Shown: positions 27,263 through 36,172 of the stretch, piece after piece
Layout: the number at the start of each line of letters is the position of its first letter
How positions within the stretch are numbered: the stretch's first letter is position 1
Origin: an uncultured Alphaproteobacteria bacterium
Lineage (GTDB): Bacteria; Pseudomonadota; Alphaproteobacteria; HIMB59; GCA-002718135
Length of the DNA: 64,000 nucleotides
Reading direction: 5' to 3'
Assembly (NCBI GenBank): GCA_902571865.1
Contig: CACGDO010000004.1
Location: 62,001-126,000 of the forward strand
Program-made: the position numbers and the translations under genes
The notes under the pieces: model-generated
Told to the model about the DNA's origin: nothing
Seen by the model: the letters and a program-made list of their open reading frames with translations, nothing else
Databases searched by the model: none

Positions 27263-28105
27263 TTAATGTTGTTGCAGAAACTTTCTAAATTTATTTAATT
27301 CTATTTTTTTAATTGAAATAGTATGTTTTTTTGTTGGAAATTTATTTTTTTGAACTTCTATTTTATACTTTTTGAAAGCATCAATTCTTTCTTTTTGAAT
27401 ATCACTTAATATTTTATCAAAATTTTTATATTTTTTGGCATGTCTTGGAAATCTTATTTTACTCTGTCCTAATATATCTTCAGCAAATAAAAATTGAGCA
27501 TCTGCAGCTATTCCCGAACCAATTGAAATAGTAACAAGTGATGTGTGCTTTGTAATAACTTCTAAAATATTTTCTGGAACGAGTTCTACTTCTATTCCCC
27601 ATGCACCAGTTTTCTCAATATCCTTTATATCTCTAAATAATTCTGCAGCTTCATTTGCTGTCTTTCCAAAAGATCTAATGCCACCTATCCATGTCGTTCT
27701 TCTCGGAATAAATCCAACATGACTTTGAAAGGGAATTCTAAATTTACTTAAATGTGCCATCCATTCAAGATTCCAATTTTGACACATTAGTGAATCAGCA
27801 CCGGCCTCAATTATTTCAAATGCTTTTTTTGTTGCTTCTCTTTTTGATGGGTTCTCAATAAAAGGTACACCAACAGTCATAAAAGTTTTTGAAGCTGCTT
27901 TTCTAATATTTGGAAAATCTTTTCCTGGTCCAGTTAATAGTAAATCAATGCCAGCTTCTTCAGCTGCTGCAGCTTCTTCTACTGTTGTAACTCTTACTTG
28001 TGTTAGTTTTTGCTTACCTTTTAAATTAATAATATCTCTAACTGTATAATTTCTTAAACCTAAATCATTATTAATTGAAAATACTCTTTTATATTTTTTT
28101 TTCAT
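27263..28105 (-). CDS. PanB-superfamily protein with altered active site (paralogue 1)
   Basis: 280 aa, first gene of the minus-strand operon 28105-23158. It retains FQSHVGFIPRRTTWIGGIRS, WGIEVELVPENILEV and ISIGSGIAADAQFLFAEDILG. It lacks the PanB metal aspartates (LLTGPGKD and TVGVPF at those places) and the KxEGG loop (replaced by MCQNWN). The opening RNYTVRDIINLKGKQKLTQV is shared with the neighbouring paralogue, 2 nt away. They may form a hetero-oligomer. A retro-aldol or lyase role on a keto acid is an inference only. Confidence 0.75.
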   Translation of the reverse strand: MKKKYKRVFSINNDLGLRNYTVRDIINLKGKQKLTQVRVTTVEEAAAAEEAGIDLLLTGPGKDFPNIRKAASKTFMTVGVPFIENPSKREATKKAFEIIEAGADSLMCQNWNLEWMAHLSKFRIPFQSHVGFIPRRTTWIGGIRSFGKTANEAAELFRDIKDIEKTGAWGIEVELVPENILEVITKHTSLVTISIGSGIAADAQFLFAEDILGQSKIRFPRHAKKYKNFDKILSDIQKERIDAFKKYKIEVQKNKFPTKKHTISIKKIELNKFRKFLQQH

Positions 28106-28268
28106 TTTTGTTACAGCGTTACATTAAATCATTAAATTAATAAAAATCTATATATTTATTTTTCCACTGGTTTAAAAAACCTTTGTTTTCTGCTAATATT
28201 TGTAATCTAAAAATAATAGAATTTTCAATAAAAATGTGGTTCATTAATCCTATTAATAAGGAGGAATT

Positions 28269-29750
28269 ATGAAAAAATTATTATCAACTATCTTCCTTTC
28301 ATTGGTTGTAAGTTTATTTACAACTTCTTTGAAAGCTGATGGTCATGATTTTACAATTTTTAATAACTCTGGAATGCTACAATTTGACGGCGGTGGAAGT
28401 GATCCAGAAGTTTTAGCGAAAGTTGCTGCACACGTTAAAAAACTATCAGGTGTAACACCTAAGGTTATAGTACCTAATATGCAGGATACTACTGAGCAAT
28501 TAAACTTATTACTTGCTGGTAGTAATCCTCCTGATTTGTTTCAAGCAAATTGGGATGTATATAAATCAACATTGATGCCACTTAATGATCTTTTAGCAAA
28601 GCATGGTGATGCTCTTCTTAGATCGATCCCTGAAACTTCATGGAAGTACATGACTGATTCAGACGGCAACATCATGGGTATCCCAAGAACAGCTGCTACG
28701 AGTCCTTTTATGACTTGGGTAAGACAAGACATATTAGATCAAGCTGGTCTTGATGTTCCTAAAACAGTTGAAGAATTAACAGCTTATATGGCTGCAGCTC
28801 AAAAGATAAATCCTGATTTTAAAGCAGGTACTAGAGCTTGGTCAGGAAATAAATGGGAAGAACCAGCAATGGGATTTGCTGCAGCTTTCACTGGTGCTAT
28901 GTCAGGTAATGCAGCATTCATTGATCCAAGTGATGGAAGAGTAAAGCCTGTTCCACTTGCTGATGGTATCAAAGATTATCTTCACTTTATGAATGATTGG
29001 CATAATAAGGGTTATTGGTATCCTGATAACTGGTCAAAATTTGATGAGTCTGAAGTATTTAGAACATGTAATATGGCAATGTGGAGTGGATGGTATTCAC
29101 GTGTTACAATTATTGTTCCTAAAGTCGTATCAAATTGTCCTGGTATGGAATATGTAAGAGCGCCGATTATGGGACCTAAAGGCTGGATGGCTACTACTAG
29201 AGCGAGCGGTACGCAAGCTTATGTCATTAACAAAAAAGCAAAAAATCCGGAAGCGATTATGCAATATCTAAATTGGATGTGGAATGATCAGTCTGTTGAT
29301 GGATATGCAACTGGTGTTAATGGAATTGAAGGAGAGCATTGGTCTTATGAAAGTAAAGGAATGCCTGCAGTAGTTAATACTAAAGATAAAGCTGAAACTA
29401 AATATGTTGGTGATTTTGGTTTACCAAACTTTCCTTATGAAGGAAATATGCAGCCAAATGATAGTTTATGGGCAACACATTTCAATTATCTTGGAAGTGG
29501 TTTAACTAAGCTTGATGATTCTCACCAACCTATCGATTTGTATATGGCTTGGGATAAGGGAAGAATTGCTGATGAAACTCCAACTCTTGGAGATATTCAT
29601 CGAATGATCGCTGAAAATTTCACAGCTTTTTACACTGGTGAAAGATCAATTGATGAATACGATGATTTCTTAGCAGAACTAGATGATGCGGGAATGCAAG
29701 ATTGGATTAATGCTATGACTGCACAAATGCAAGAATCTTGGGCTAATTAA
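28269..29750 (+). CDS. Extracellular solute-binding protein of a CUT1-type (LplA/YtcQ) sugar ABC transporter
   Basis: 493-aa family 1 binding protein. It has a signal peptide (LLSTIFLSLVVSLFTTSLKA), and a strong AAGGAGGAATT Shine-Dalgarno precedes the ATG. Seen: the early DPEVLAKVAAHVKKLSG, GSNPPDLFQANWDVYKSTLMPLNDLL (typical family 1 hinge) and AMWSGWYSRV. Many Trp and Gly residues suggest a stacked sugar ligand. Two LplB/LplC-like permeases follow, but no ATPase is adjacent. The sugar is probably an oligosaccharide or glycoside handled by the sialidase-fold proteins nearby. Confidence 0.88.
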   Translation: MKKLLSTIFLSLVVSLFTTSLKADGHDFTIFNNSGMLQFDGGGSDPEVLAKVAAHVKKLSGVTPKVIVPNMQDTTEQLNLLLAGSNPPDLFQANWDVYKSTLMPLNDLLAKHGDALLRSIPETSWKYMTDSDGNIMGIPRTAATSPFMTWVRQDILDQAGLDVPKTVEELTAYMAAAQKINPDFKAGTRAWSGNKWEEPAMGFAAAFTGAMSGNAAFIDPSDGRVKPVPLADGIKDYLHFMNDWHNKGYWYPDNWSKFDESEVFRTCNMAMWSGWYSRVTIIVPKVVSNCPGMEYVRAPIMGPKGWMATTRASGTQAYVINKKAKNPEAIMQYLNWMWNDQSVDGYATGVNGIEGEHWSYESKGMPAVVNTKDKAETKYVGDFGLPNFPYEGNMQPNDSLWATHFNYLGSGLTKLDDSHQPIDLYMAWDKGRIADETPTLGDIHRMIAENFTAFYTGERSIDEYDDFLAELDDAGMQDWINAMTAQMQESWAN

Positions 29751-29762
29751 ATTTATCTATAA

Positions 29763-29790
29763 ATGAAGACGGGACAACTCCCGTCTTCAT
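29763..29790 (+). other. Intergenic hairpin between binding-protein and permease genes
   Basis: A perfect 12-bp stem (29763-29774 with 29779-29790) closes a CAAC loop, 13 nt after the binding-protein stop. It is followed by A-rich, not T-rich, DNA, so it is unlikely to be a complete terminator on the plus strand. It may stabilise the binding-protein mRNA 3' end and lower permease levels, as in mal-type operons. Confidence 0.6.
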
Positions 29791-29802
29791 AAAAAAATAT
29801 AA

Positions 29803-30705
29803 ATGAAAAAAATCTGGAAATATCGTTTTTATTATTACTTAGCACTACCAGGTCTAATTTATTTTATTATTTTTCATTATGTTCCAATGGGAGGTGCTTT
29901 AATTGCCTTTAAAGATATTTCTCCTTTTGATGGGTTAAGAGGTTTTTTTGATGCACCATGGGTCGGCTTTAAACACTTTGAACGTTTTACCTCATCTGTA
30001 TATTTTTTAGATGTAATTGAAAATACACTTATAATAAGTGGATTAAAAATTTTATTTGGTTTCCCTGCACCAATTATATTAGCATTACTCTTGAACGAAG
30101 TTTTACGAATGAGTTTAAAAAGAATCATGCAAACAATTTCTTATTTACCTCATTTTATTTCATGGGTGGTTACAGCAGGGATGATTACTGCTCTTTTAGC
30201 GACAAGTGGTGGATTATTAACTGAAACCATAAATGATTTTACTGGCTCAAATATAAATTTCTTAGGGAACAAAGATTATTTTGTTGGAATACTGGTAACA
30301 TCTCATGTTTGGAAAACAATTGGGTGGAGTAGTATAATTTATTTAGCTGCTATGAGCTCTATTGATCCAGCACTTTATGAGTCAGCGAGAATTGATGGTG
30401 CTAACAGATTGCAAATGGCATGGCACATTACACTTCCAAGTATTATGTTTGTAATAGTTATTATGTTTCTTCTTGAAATTGGTAATTTGTTGGAAGCAGG
30501 TTTTGAACAAATCCTTTTGTTATATTCTCCATCTGTTTATAAAGTTGCTGATATCATAGATACATTTGTTTACCGAGAGGGTTTACTTGCATTGAAATAT
30601 TCTTTTGCCGCTGCTGTTGGTTTATTTAAAGCAGTGATAGCTTTCGTTCTTCTTTATACAGCAAATAGATTAGCTAATAGACTCGGTCAAACTGGATTAT
30701 GGTAA
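29803..30705 (+). CDS. Sugar ABC transporter permease, LplB-like
   Basis: 300-aa inner-membrane protein with six expected helices. It begins WKYRFYYYLALPGLIYFIIFHYVPMGGALIAFKDISPFDG, the LplB-type N-terminus. The EAA loop is IDPALYESARIDGANRLQMAW, where the ATPase docks. KRIMQTISYLPHFISWVV is also a family hallmark. It works with the permease 7 nt downstream and the upstream binding protein. The ATP-hydrolysing subunit must come from elsewhere, as for MsmX-served systems. Confidence 0.9.
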   Translation: MKKIWKYRFYYYLALPGLIYFIIFHYVPMGGALIAFKDISPFDGLRGFFDAPWVGFKHFERFTSSVYFLDVIENTLIISGLKILFGFPAPIILALLLNEVLRMSLKRIMQTISYLPHFISWVVTAGMITALLATSGGLLTETINDFTGSNINFLGNKDYFVGILVTSHVWKTIGWSSIIYLAAMSSIDPALYESARIDGANRLQMAWHITLPSIMFVIVIMFLLEIGNLLEAGFEQILLLYSPSVYKVADIIDTFVYREGLLALKYSFAAAVGLFKAVIAFVLLYTANRLANRLGQTGLW

Positions 30706-30712
30706 TAAAAGT

Positions 30713-31591
30713 ATGAAGAGCCAGTATAAAACAGAAATATTTTATAACTATATAATTATAGGTATACTATTAATTCTAACTCTTTCGTTTCTACTGCCTT
30801 TTATTGTAGTTTTATCAACATCACTAATAAGTGAAGCTGAATGGGCGGCGAGAGGTGGTCATGTTTTGTATCCAAAAAAAATAAGTTTTGTTGCTTACGA
30901 TATTCTATTTGGCAAAAGTTATGTTTTATTTAATGCCTATCAAATTACTTTTTTAAGAGTGACGCTTGGTACATTTTGTAATTTATTATTTACGACAACT
31001 TTAGCATATGCTTTAGCTCAAAGAGATTTACCCTATAGAATACCACTTACTTTTTTTGTTTTTTTCACAATGGTTTTCAATGGAGGTTTAATCCCACAAT
31101 TTTTACTTGTTGATTTTTTAAACTTGCGAAATACAATTTTTGCCTTGTTCGTTCCAACTTTAATTAATGGTTGGTATTTTTTAATTATGCGAAACTTTTT
31201 TATGAATATTCCAAAAGATTTAATTGATGCGGCTATAATTGATGGTGCTTCACCAGTGAGAATTTTAATAAGTGTTGTACTACCACTCTCTATGCCTGTC
31301 ATGGCGACAATAGGGTTGTTTTACGCGGTATATCATTGGAATGAATGGTTTTATGCTTCAATATATATTACGGATAATGAGCTAAAACCAATGCAAATTA
31401 TTTTACGCGGTTTACTCAACCAAGCTACGATGGAGGGAATGGAAAATATTTCTTTTATGGAACAGCCACCACCAGGCGCTTCTTTAAGAGCGGCTTTAAT
31501 TATTTTTAGTACAGTTCCAATTTTAGTCGTTTATCCATTTATACAAAGATATTTTGTAAAAGGAATTATGATTGGTGGAGTTAAAGGTTAA
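30713..31591 (+). CDS. Sugar ABC transporter permease, LplC-like
   Basis: 292-aa second permease of the CUT1 system. Seen: LLPFIVVLSTSLISEAEWAARG, FNGGLIPQFLLVDFLNLRNT and the EAA loop IPKDLIDAAIIDGASPVRILISVVLPLS. The C-terminus YPFIQRYFVKGIMIGGVKG is the typical ending. The start lies 7 nt after the lplB-like stop. The following sialidase gene starts 18 nt later after a GAGGAGG-type ribosome site, so transport and hydrolysis are cotranscribed. Confidence 0.9.
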   Translation: MKSQYKTEIFYNYIIIGILLILTLSFLLPFIVVLSTSLISEAEWAARGGHVLYPKKISFVAYDILFGKSYVLFNAYQITFLRVTLGTFCNLLFTTTLAYALAQRDLPYRIPLTFFVFFTMVFNGGLIPQFLLVDFLNLRNTIFALFVPTLINGWYFLIMRNFFMNIPKDLIDAAIIDGASPVRILISVVLPLSMPVMATIGLFYAVYHWNEWFYASIYITDNELKPMQIILRGLLNQATMEGMENISFMEQPPPGASLRAALIIFSTVPILVVYPFIQRYFVKGIMIGGVKG

Positions 31592-31609
31592 TCAACGTGA
31601 GGAGGAAAC

Positions 31610-32734
31610 ATGTTTAAAAGTGTTGATATTTTTGAAGCTAGAAAAGAGGGTTACAAAACATACAGAGTACCCGGGATAACAGTTTCAAAAAATGATGTAG
31701 TTTTAGCAACTGCTGAAAGCAGACCTATTTCAGGAGGTGATTGGGATTTCAATGATGTATTTATGAGAAGGAGTTTAGATCAAGCTGAAACTTTTCTTGA
31801 GAGACAGCTTGTAGCTAATCATAAAGATATAGGTGATGGCCCTATAAGTAATTTCGTAATGATACCAGATATGAATACTGGAAGAATTATCGCTGTTTTT
31901 TGTTGGAAGTATTCAAGAGTATTTCGAAAGTATAGTGATGACGATGGGGCAACCTGGAGTGATCCAGAAGAAATTACAGAGACATTTAATAGATTCCACA
32001 ATGATTATGATTGGAAAGTTTGTGCTACTGGTCCAGGACATGGAATACAATTAAATAACGGTAGAATGATAATACCTGTATGGTTATCTGATGGCTCTGG
32101 AACTGAAATGGGTAAAGGTCATTTAGGTCATAGACCTTCTATTATCACTTCTATTCATAGCGACGATAATGGTATTACTTGGGAAAGAGGAGATATTGTT
32201 TGTCGCCATGATGATAATATTGATGGTACCATTCTTATCAATCCAAGTGAAACTATCCCTGTTCAATTAGAAGATTCCTCAGTAATGTTAAACATCAGAA
32301 GTGAGTCGGAAATTGATAGACGCTTGATAGCTATAAGTCCTGATGGATCTTCAAATTGGAAAATTAGAGGATTTGATAATGCTTTATTAGAACCAGTCTG
32401 TATGGCTAGTATTTTAAAAAGTAATCAACCATCAGAAAATGAATTCAAGGATATAATTTTTATAAATCCTGATAATTTAGAAAATACAATGATACCTGAA
32501 GGACACAACTTGCGCCACGATAGAAAAAGATTATCTGCAAAGTTAAGTTTTGATGATGCAAAGACATGGCCCGTAAATAAAGTTATTGAAGAGGGGCCAT
32601 CTGGATATAGCGATGTAGCTCAATTAAGATCAGGTGAATTTATATGTATTTATGAATGTGAGATTGTAGAAAGAATCTGTGATGATAAATATATCAGAGT
32701 TACAAAATTTGATAAAAACTGGCTTACAAGCTAA
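31610..32734 (+). CDS. GH33-like exo-sialidase (neuraminidase), cytoplasmic
   Basis: 374-aa sialidase-fold enzyme, the most convincing of the three here. It has the N-terminal arginine motif YRVPGI (18-23), Asp boxes SDDDGATW (109-116) and SDDNGITW (184-191), GPGHGIQLNNGRMIIP (141-156), a central Arg in VMLNIRSES, and the nucleophile segment GYSDVAQL (Tyr333) followed by a Glu in ICIYE (about 349). These are GH33 features. No signal peptide is present, so the substrate must be imported first, in keeping with the sugar ABC genes directly upstream. Substrate linkage and sialic-acid type are unknown. Confidence 0.85.
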   Translation: MFKSVDIFEARKEGYKTYRVPGITVSKNDVVLATAESRPISGGDWDFNDVFMRRSLDQAETFLERQLVANHKDIGDGPISNFVMIPDMNTGRIIAVFCWKYSRVFRKYSDDDGATWSDPEEITETFNRFHNDYDWKVCATGPGHGIQLNNGRMIIPVWLSDGSGTEMGKGHLGHRPSIITSIHSDDNGITWERGDIVCRHDDNIDGTILINPSETIPVQLEDSSVMLNIRSESEIDRRLIAISPDGSSNWKIRGFDNALLEPVCMASILKSNQPSENEFKDIIFINPDNLENTMIPEGHNLRHDRKRLSAKLSFDDAKTWPVNKVIEEGPSGYSDVAQLRSGEFICIYECEIVERICDDKYIRVTKFDKNWLTS

Positions 32735-32790
32735 GGTATAAATTTTTACTAGATATCTTCTTAATTTAAGTTACCATAATAAAATAAAAT

Positions 32791-33555
32791 ATGGTAACTT
32801 TAAATAATCAGAATTTACAGACTAGCTTTGATAGAGATGGTTATATTTCTATCAGTCCATTATTTTCTTTCGGAAAAGTTGAAGAAATTAAAAATGAACT
32901 AACTCGATATATCAAAGAGGTTGCTCCTAATGTTCCTGATCATCATATTTTTTATGAAAATAAAGATGATAAAACTACTATAAAACAACTTCAGCAAATG
33001 TTTACGTACGATGATTACTTTAAAGAATTAATAGAAAACTCATCTATACGAGAGGTAGCAGAGATAGTTTTACGAGAAAAAGCTGAGCCAAAAAATTTAC
33101 AATTTTTTAATAAACCACCAGGAATTGGAAAGCCAACACCGCCTCATCAGGACGGTTATTACTTCATGTTAAAAAAACATAATGCTGTTACTTGTTGGTT
33201 AGCTCTAGAAAAAGTAGATGAAGAGAATGGATGTATTCATTATGTCAAAGGTTCTCATAAATCTGAATACAGGCCACATGGTAGATCCAATGTATTAGGT
33301 TTTTCTCAAGGTATTACTGATTTTGGAAATGAGGAAGATAAAAAGAATACAGTTTCTTTTCCTGGAGAACCAGGAACCTTTTTAATTCACAATGCTAAAA
33401 CAATACACTGGGCTGAAGGAAATAAATCTCAAACAAGAACTAGAAAAGCACTGGGATTTATTTATTATGGAGAAAGCGCAGAAATAAATCAAGAAGCACA
33501 TGATGCTTATCAAGAAAAACTTCGAAAAGAAATGAAGGAGAAAAATTTAATATGA
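32791..33555 (+). CDS. PhyH-family Fe(II)/2-oxoglutarate dioxygenase (tandem copy 1)
   Basis: 254-aa oxygenase with the HxD motif in PTPPHQDGYYFML, the distal His in TIHWAEGNKSQTRTRKALGF, and Arg residues in the same segment for 2-oxoglutarate. LEKVDEENGCIHYVKGSHKS is typical of PhyH proteins. It is very similar over its whole length to the next gene. It overlaps that gene by 4 nt (ATGA-type). It probably hydroxylates the sugar or its aglycone in the pathway shared with the upstream sialidase. Confidence 0.88.
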   Translation: MVTLNNQNLQTSFDRDGYISISPLFSFGKVEEIKNELTRYIKEVAPNVPDHHIFYENKDDKTTIKQLQQMFTYDDYFKELIENSSIREVAEIVLREKAEPKNLQFFNKPPGIGKPTPPHQDGYYFMLKKHNAVTCWLALEKVDEENGCIHYVKGSHKSEYRPHGRSNVLGFSQGITDFGNEEDKKNTVSFPGEPGTFLIHNAKTIHWAEGNKSQTRTRKALGFIYYGESAEINQEAHDAYQEKLRKEMKEKNLI

Positions 33556-34331
33556 ATTTTAATACCAACACCCCTGAATTAAGTGATTTAAAAAAAATTT
33601 ATGATGAGAATGGTTATAATCATATTCCTGAACTTTTTTCGAAGTCTGATATGGAACTTATAAATAATGAGTTTGATAGATATATTAAAGATTGTGTTCC
33701 TAAAATGAAAGAAGGTGAAGTGTATTACGTTGATAAAGAAAACAAAGATACTTTAATGCAAATGCAAAAGTTAGAAGAATACGATTCTTTCTTTCATGAT
33801 CTATTTCACAATAGTAAAATAAAAGAATTAGCTGCGAACGCTTTAGGTGAGGATGTTATACCTAGAGCAATGGAATACTTTAATAAACCTCCTGGTAAAA
33901 GCAATCCTACTCCACCTCATCAAGATGGTTATTATTTTAATTTAGATAATGATAAAGCTGTTACTGGTTGGCTTGCACTTGAAGATGTTGATGATGAAAA
34001 TGGATGTATCCATTATGTTAAAGGTTCACATAAATATGAAGGATACAGACCACATGGCAAATCAGAAATTTTAGGTTTTTCAAAAGGGGTAACTGATTTT
34101 GGAACTGAAGAGGATAAAAAAAATACTGTAAAGTTTGAAGGTAAAGCTGGAATGTTTTTAATGCACCATGCTAAAATTATTCATTTTGCTGATCCCAATA
34201 AATCTAAAACTCGATCACGAAGAGCTTTTGGTTTTGTTTATCATGGTGTTTCTGCAAAACACGACAAGCAGAAAGAGAAAATGGAACAAGAACAATTAAA
34301 AGCAGAATTAAAATCAAAAAACAAATTATAA
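33552..34331 (+). CDS. PhyH-family Fe(II)/2-oxoglutarate dioxygenase (tandem copy 2)
   Basis: 259-aa close relative of the preceding oxygenase (same NKPPG, HQDGYYF, ENGCIHYVKGSHK, FRPHG/YRPHG and GVTDFGTEEDKKNTV blocks). Iron ligands are HxD in PHQDGYY and the His of IIHFADPNKSKTRSRRAFGF. It arose by tandem duplication, followed by divergence at both ends (a lysine- and glutamate-rich C-terminus). The two may form a heterodimer or act in sequence. It is followed 1 nt later by the aminotransferase. Confidence 0.88.
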   Translation: MNFNTNTPELSDLKKIYDENGYNHIPELFSKSDMELINNEFDRYIKDCVPKMKEGEVYYVDKENKDTLMQMQKLEEYDSFFHDLFHNSKIKELAANALGEDVIPRAMEYFNKPPGKSNPTPPHQDGYYFNLDNDKAVTGWLALEDVDDENGCIHYVKGSHKYEGYRPHGKSEILGFSKGVTDFGTEEDKKNTVKFEGKAGMFLMHHAKIIHFADPNKSKTRSRRAFGFVYHGVSAKHDKQKEKMEQEQLKAELKSKNKL

Positions 34332-34332
34332 A

Positions 34333-35253
34333 ATGAACAATAGAAAAGTTTATATTTCTGGTGATATTGTACCAGAAGTAGATGCTAAAATTTCAATATT
34401 TGATAGCGCTGTACTTTTAGGTGATACAGTTACTGAATCTACTAGAACATTTAATTTCAAACCATTCAAATTAGATGAACATTTAAAAAGATTATATAAA
34501 TCATTTAAATTAACACGTATCGACCCTAAAATGACAATAGAGGAAATGAAAAAGGTTAGTCTTGAATTATTAGAAATTAATAAAGATAATTACAAGGCTA
34601 ATGAGGATTGTTGGCTTGTGCACAATATTTCTCGAGGACATTCAATCACTGGAGGTAATCCAGCTTTGCAAGTCTCTAAGCCAACTGTTATGATTTATAC
34701 TCAACCTATGAATCTTGTTTTGTGGGCTCCTTTTTATACTAAAGGTTGTCATGCAGTAACTCCTCCTACTAGAATGGTACCCTCACAATCCTTAGATGCA
34801 AGAATTAAAAATAGAAGTCGTCTTTTTTACACTTTAGCTGAAATTGAAGCTAAATTAGTTGATCCTGATGCACAAAGTGTCATTCTTGATATTCATGGAA
34901 ATGTTGCAGAAAATAAAGGTGGTAATATATTTATGATCAAAGATGGAAAGTTAATTACACCAACCACTGCTAATTGTTTGGAGGGGCTTACAAGAAATTC
35001 AACAATGGAAATAGCCCGATCTTTAGACATTGAAGTGATTGAAGCTGTTATTCAATCTTATGACTTAGCAACTTCTGACGAAATGTTTATTACTAGTACG
35101 CCATACTCAATAATGCCTGCAACAAAGTTTAATGGAATGCCAATTGCCGATGGAAATGTTGGTCCAGTAACTAAAAAATTGATTCAAGGATGGAGCGATA
35201 GAGTGGGCGTAGATATTATTAAGCAAGCAGAAGATCAATTACATAAACATTAA
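34333..35253 (+). CDS. Class IV PLP aminotransferase (branched-chain/D-amino acid type)
   Basis: 306-aa fold-type IV enzyme. Seen: SIFDSAVLLGDTVTESTRTF, FKLDEHLKRLYKSFK, the catalytic lysine segment LDARIKNRSRLFYTLAEIEA, VILDIHGNVAENKGGNIFMI, and TTANCLEGLTRNSTMEIA. The layout matches ilvE/dat-like transaminases rather than aminodeoxychorismate lyase. It lies between PhyH and a DapA/NanA-family gene with 1-nt gaps. It may transaminate a keto acid produced by the pathway; a general IlvE role cannot be excluded. Confidence 0.87.
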   Translation: MNNRKVYISGDIVPEVDAKISIFDSAVLLGDTVTESTRTFNFKPFKLDEHLKRLYKSFKLTRIDPKMTIEEMKKVSLELLEINKDNYKANEDCWLVHNISRGHSITGGNPALQVSKPTVMIYTQPMNLVLWAPFYTKGCHAVTPPTRMVPSQSLDARIKNRSRLFYTLAEIEAKLVDPDAQSVILDIHGNVAENKGGNIFMIKDGKLITPTTANCLEGLTRNSTMEIARSLDIEVIEAVIQSYDLATSDEMFITSTPYSIMPATKFNGMPIADGNVGPVTKKLIQGWSDRVGVDIIKQAEDQLHKH

Positions 35254-35254
35254 A

Positions 35255-36172
35255 ATGAAAACACTAGAGAAACCAAATGGAATTTGGGGAACTATTCTTT
35301 TGCCAATTAATAATAATCAAATTGACTGGGTTGCATTTGAAGAACAGATTCATATTTTATGTGACTCCAAAGTTTCTGGTATCTATACTAACGGTACCGC
35401 TGCAGAATGTCATAATCAAACAGAACAAGAATTTGATAAATTATCGGAAATAGTTTCAACAATTGCATTAAAAAAGAATAAAAAATTTCAACTTGGTTTA
35501 AGTCATACTAATCCAAGAATTTGCCAAGAAAGAGCAAAGCGGATGGTAAGTTTAAAACCAAATGGATTTCAAATTACCTTACCAGATTGGTGGCCTCCAA
35601 CTTTTAATGAGTCAAAGAATTTTATTTTAGGTATGCAAGAGGTGGTTGAGGATATTTATATGATTTTATACAATCCTCCTCATGCAAAAGTCCTGCTTTC
35701 TCTTGAAGAGATTAGATTATTAAAACAATCTGTTCAAAATCTTATAGGAATTAAATGTGCAGGGGGTGATGAGCAATGGTACTCTCAAAGAAGAGAATTA
35801 TTAGATGATTTCTCGGTATTTGTGCCTGGACATACAGTTGTATATGGAAAACCTTTAGGAGCAAATGGATCTTATTCCAATGTTGCATGTTTAAGCCCAA
35901 ATGGCGCTGTTAAAATTTGGGATTTGATAGAGAAAGATTATAAAAAAGCACAAGAACTAGAAGCAAAAGTCCTAAACTTTATGAAACAATATATTTTACC
36001 TTTTGCTAATAAACTATCAAATACTGGTTTAGATAAATTACTTGCTTCTGTTGGTGGATGGGGACCAGTTTCCGAAAAAGTTCTCTGGCCTTATGATGGA
36101 GCAACTGCAGAAGATGTAAAAAAAATAAAAATACATGCAAATAATGAATTAGAAGAAATACTAAATGTCTAA
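35255..36172 (+). CDS. DapA/NanA-superfamily lyase or synthase
   Basis: 305-aa class I (Schiff-base) aldolase of the dihydrodipicolinate synthase/N-acetylneuraminate lyase family. The lysine is Lys167 (LIGIKCAGGDE) and the tyrosine Tyr139 (MILYNPPH). The carboxylate-binding GTTGE/GSTGE loop is changed to NGTAAEC (46-52), so the substrate probably differs from both canonical enzymes. It differs clearly from the second family member at 39765-40694. It overlaps mlrC-like by 8 nt. Confidence 0.85.
   Translation: MKTLEKPNGIWGTILLPINNNQIDWVAFEEQIHILCDSKVSGIYTNGTAAECHNQTEQEFDKLSEIVSTIALKKNKKFQLGLSHTNPRICQERAKRMVSLKPNGFQITLPDWWPPTFNESKNFILGMQEVVEDIYMILYNPPHAKVLLSLEEIRLLKQSVQNLIGIKCAGGDEQWYSQRRELLDDFSVFVPGHTVVYGKPLGANGSYSNVACLSPNGAVKIWDLIEKDYKKAQELEAKVLNFMKQYILPFANKLSNTGLDKLLASVGGWGPVSEKVLWPYDGATAEDVKKIKIHANNELEEILNV

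Noticed and set aside
26415..28105. Pantothenate biosynthesis panB genes
   Set aside because: PanB metal-binding aspartates and the KxEGG segment are absent and the neighbours are catabolic.
28106..28268. Riboswitch or regulator site between the two divergent sugar operons
   Set aside because: AT-rich, with no convincing stem structure, operator palindrome or -35/-10 pair beyond chance; no regulator gene is adjacent.
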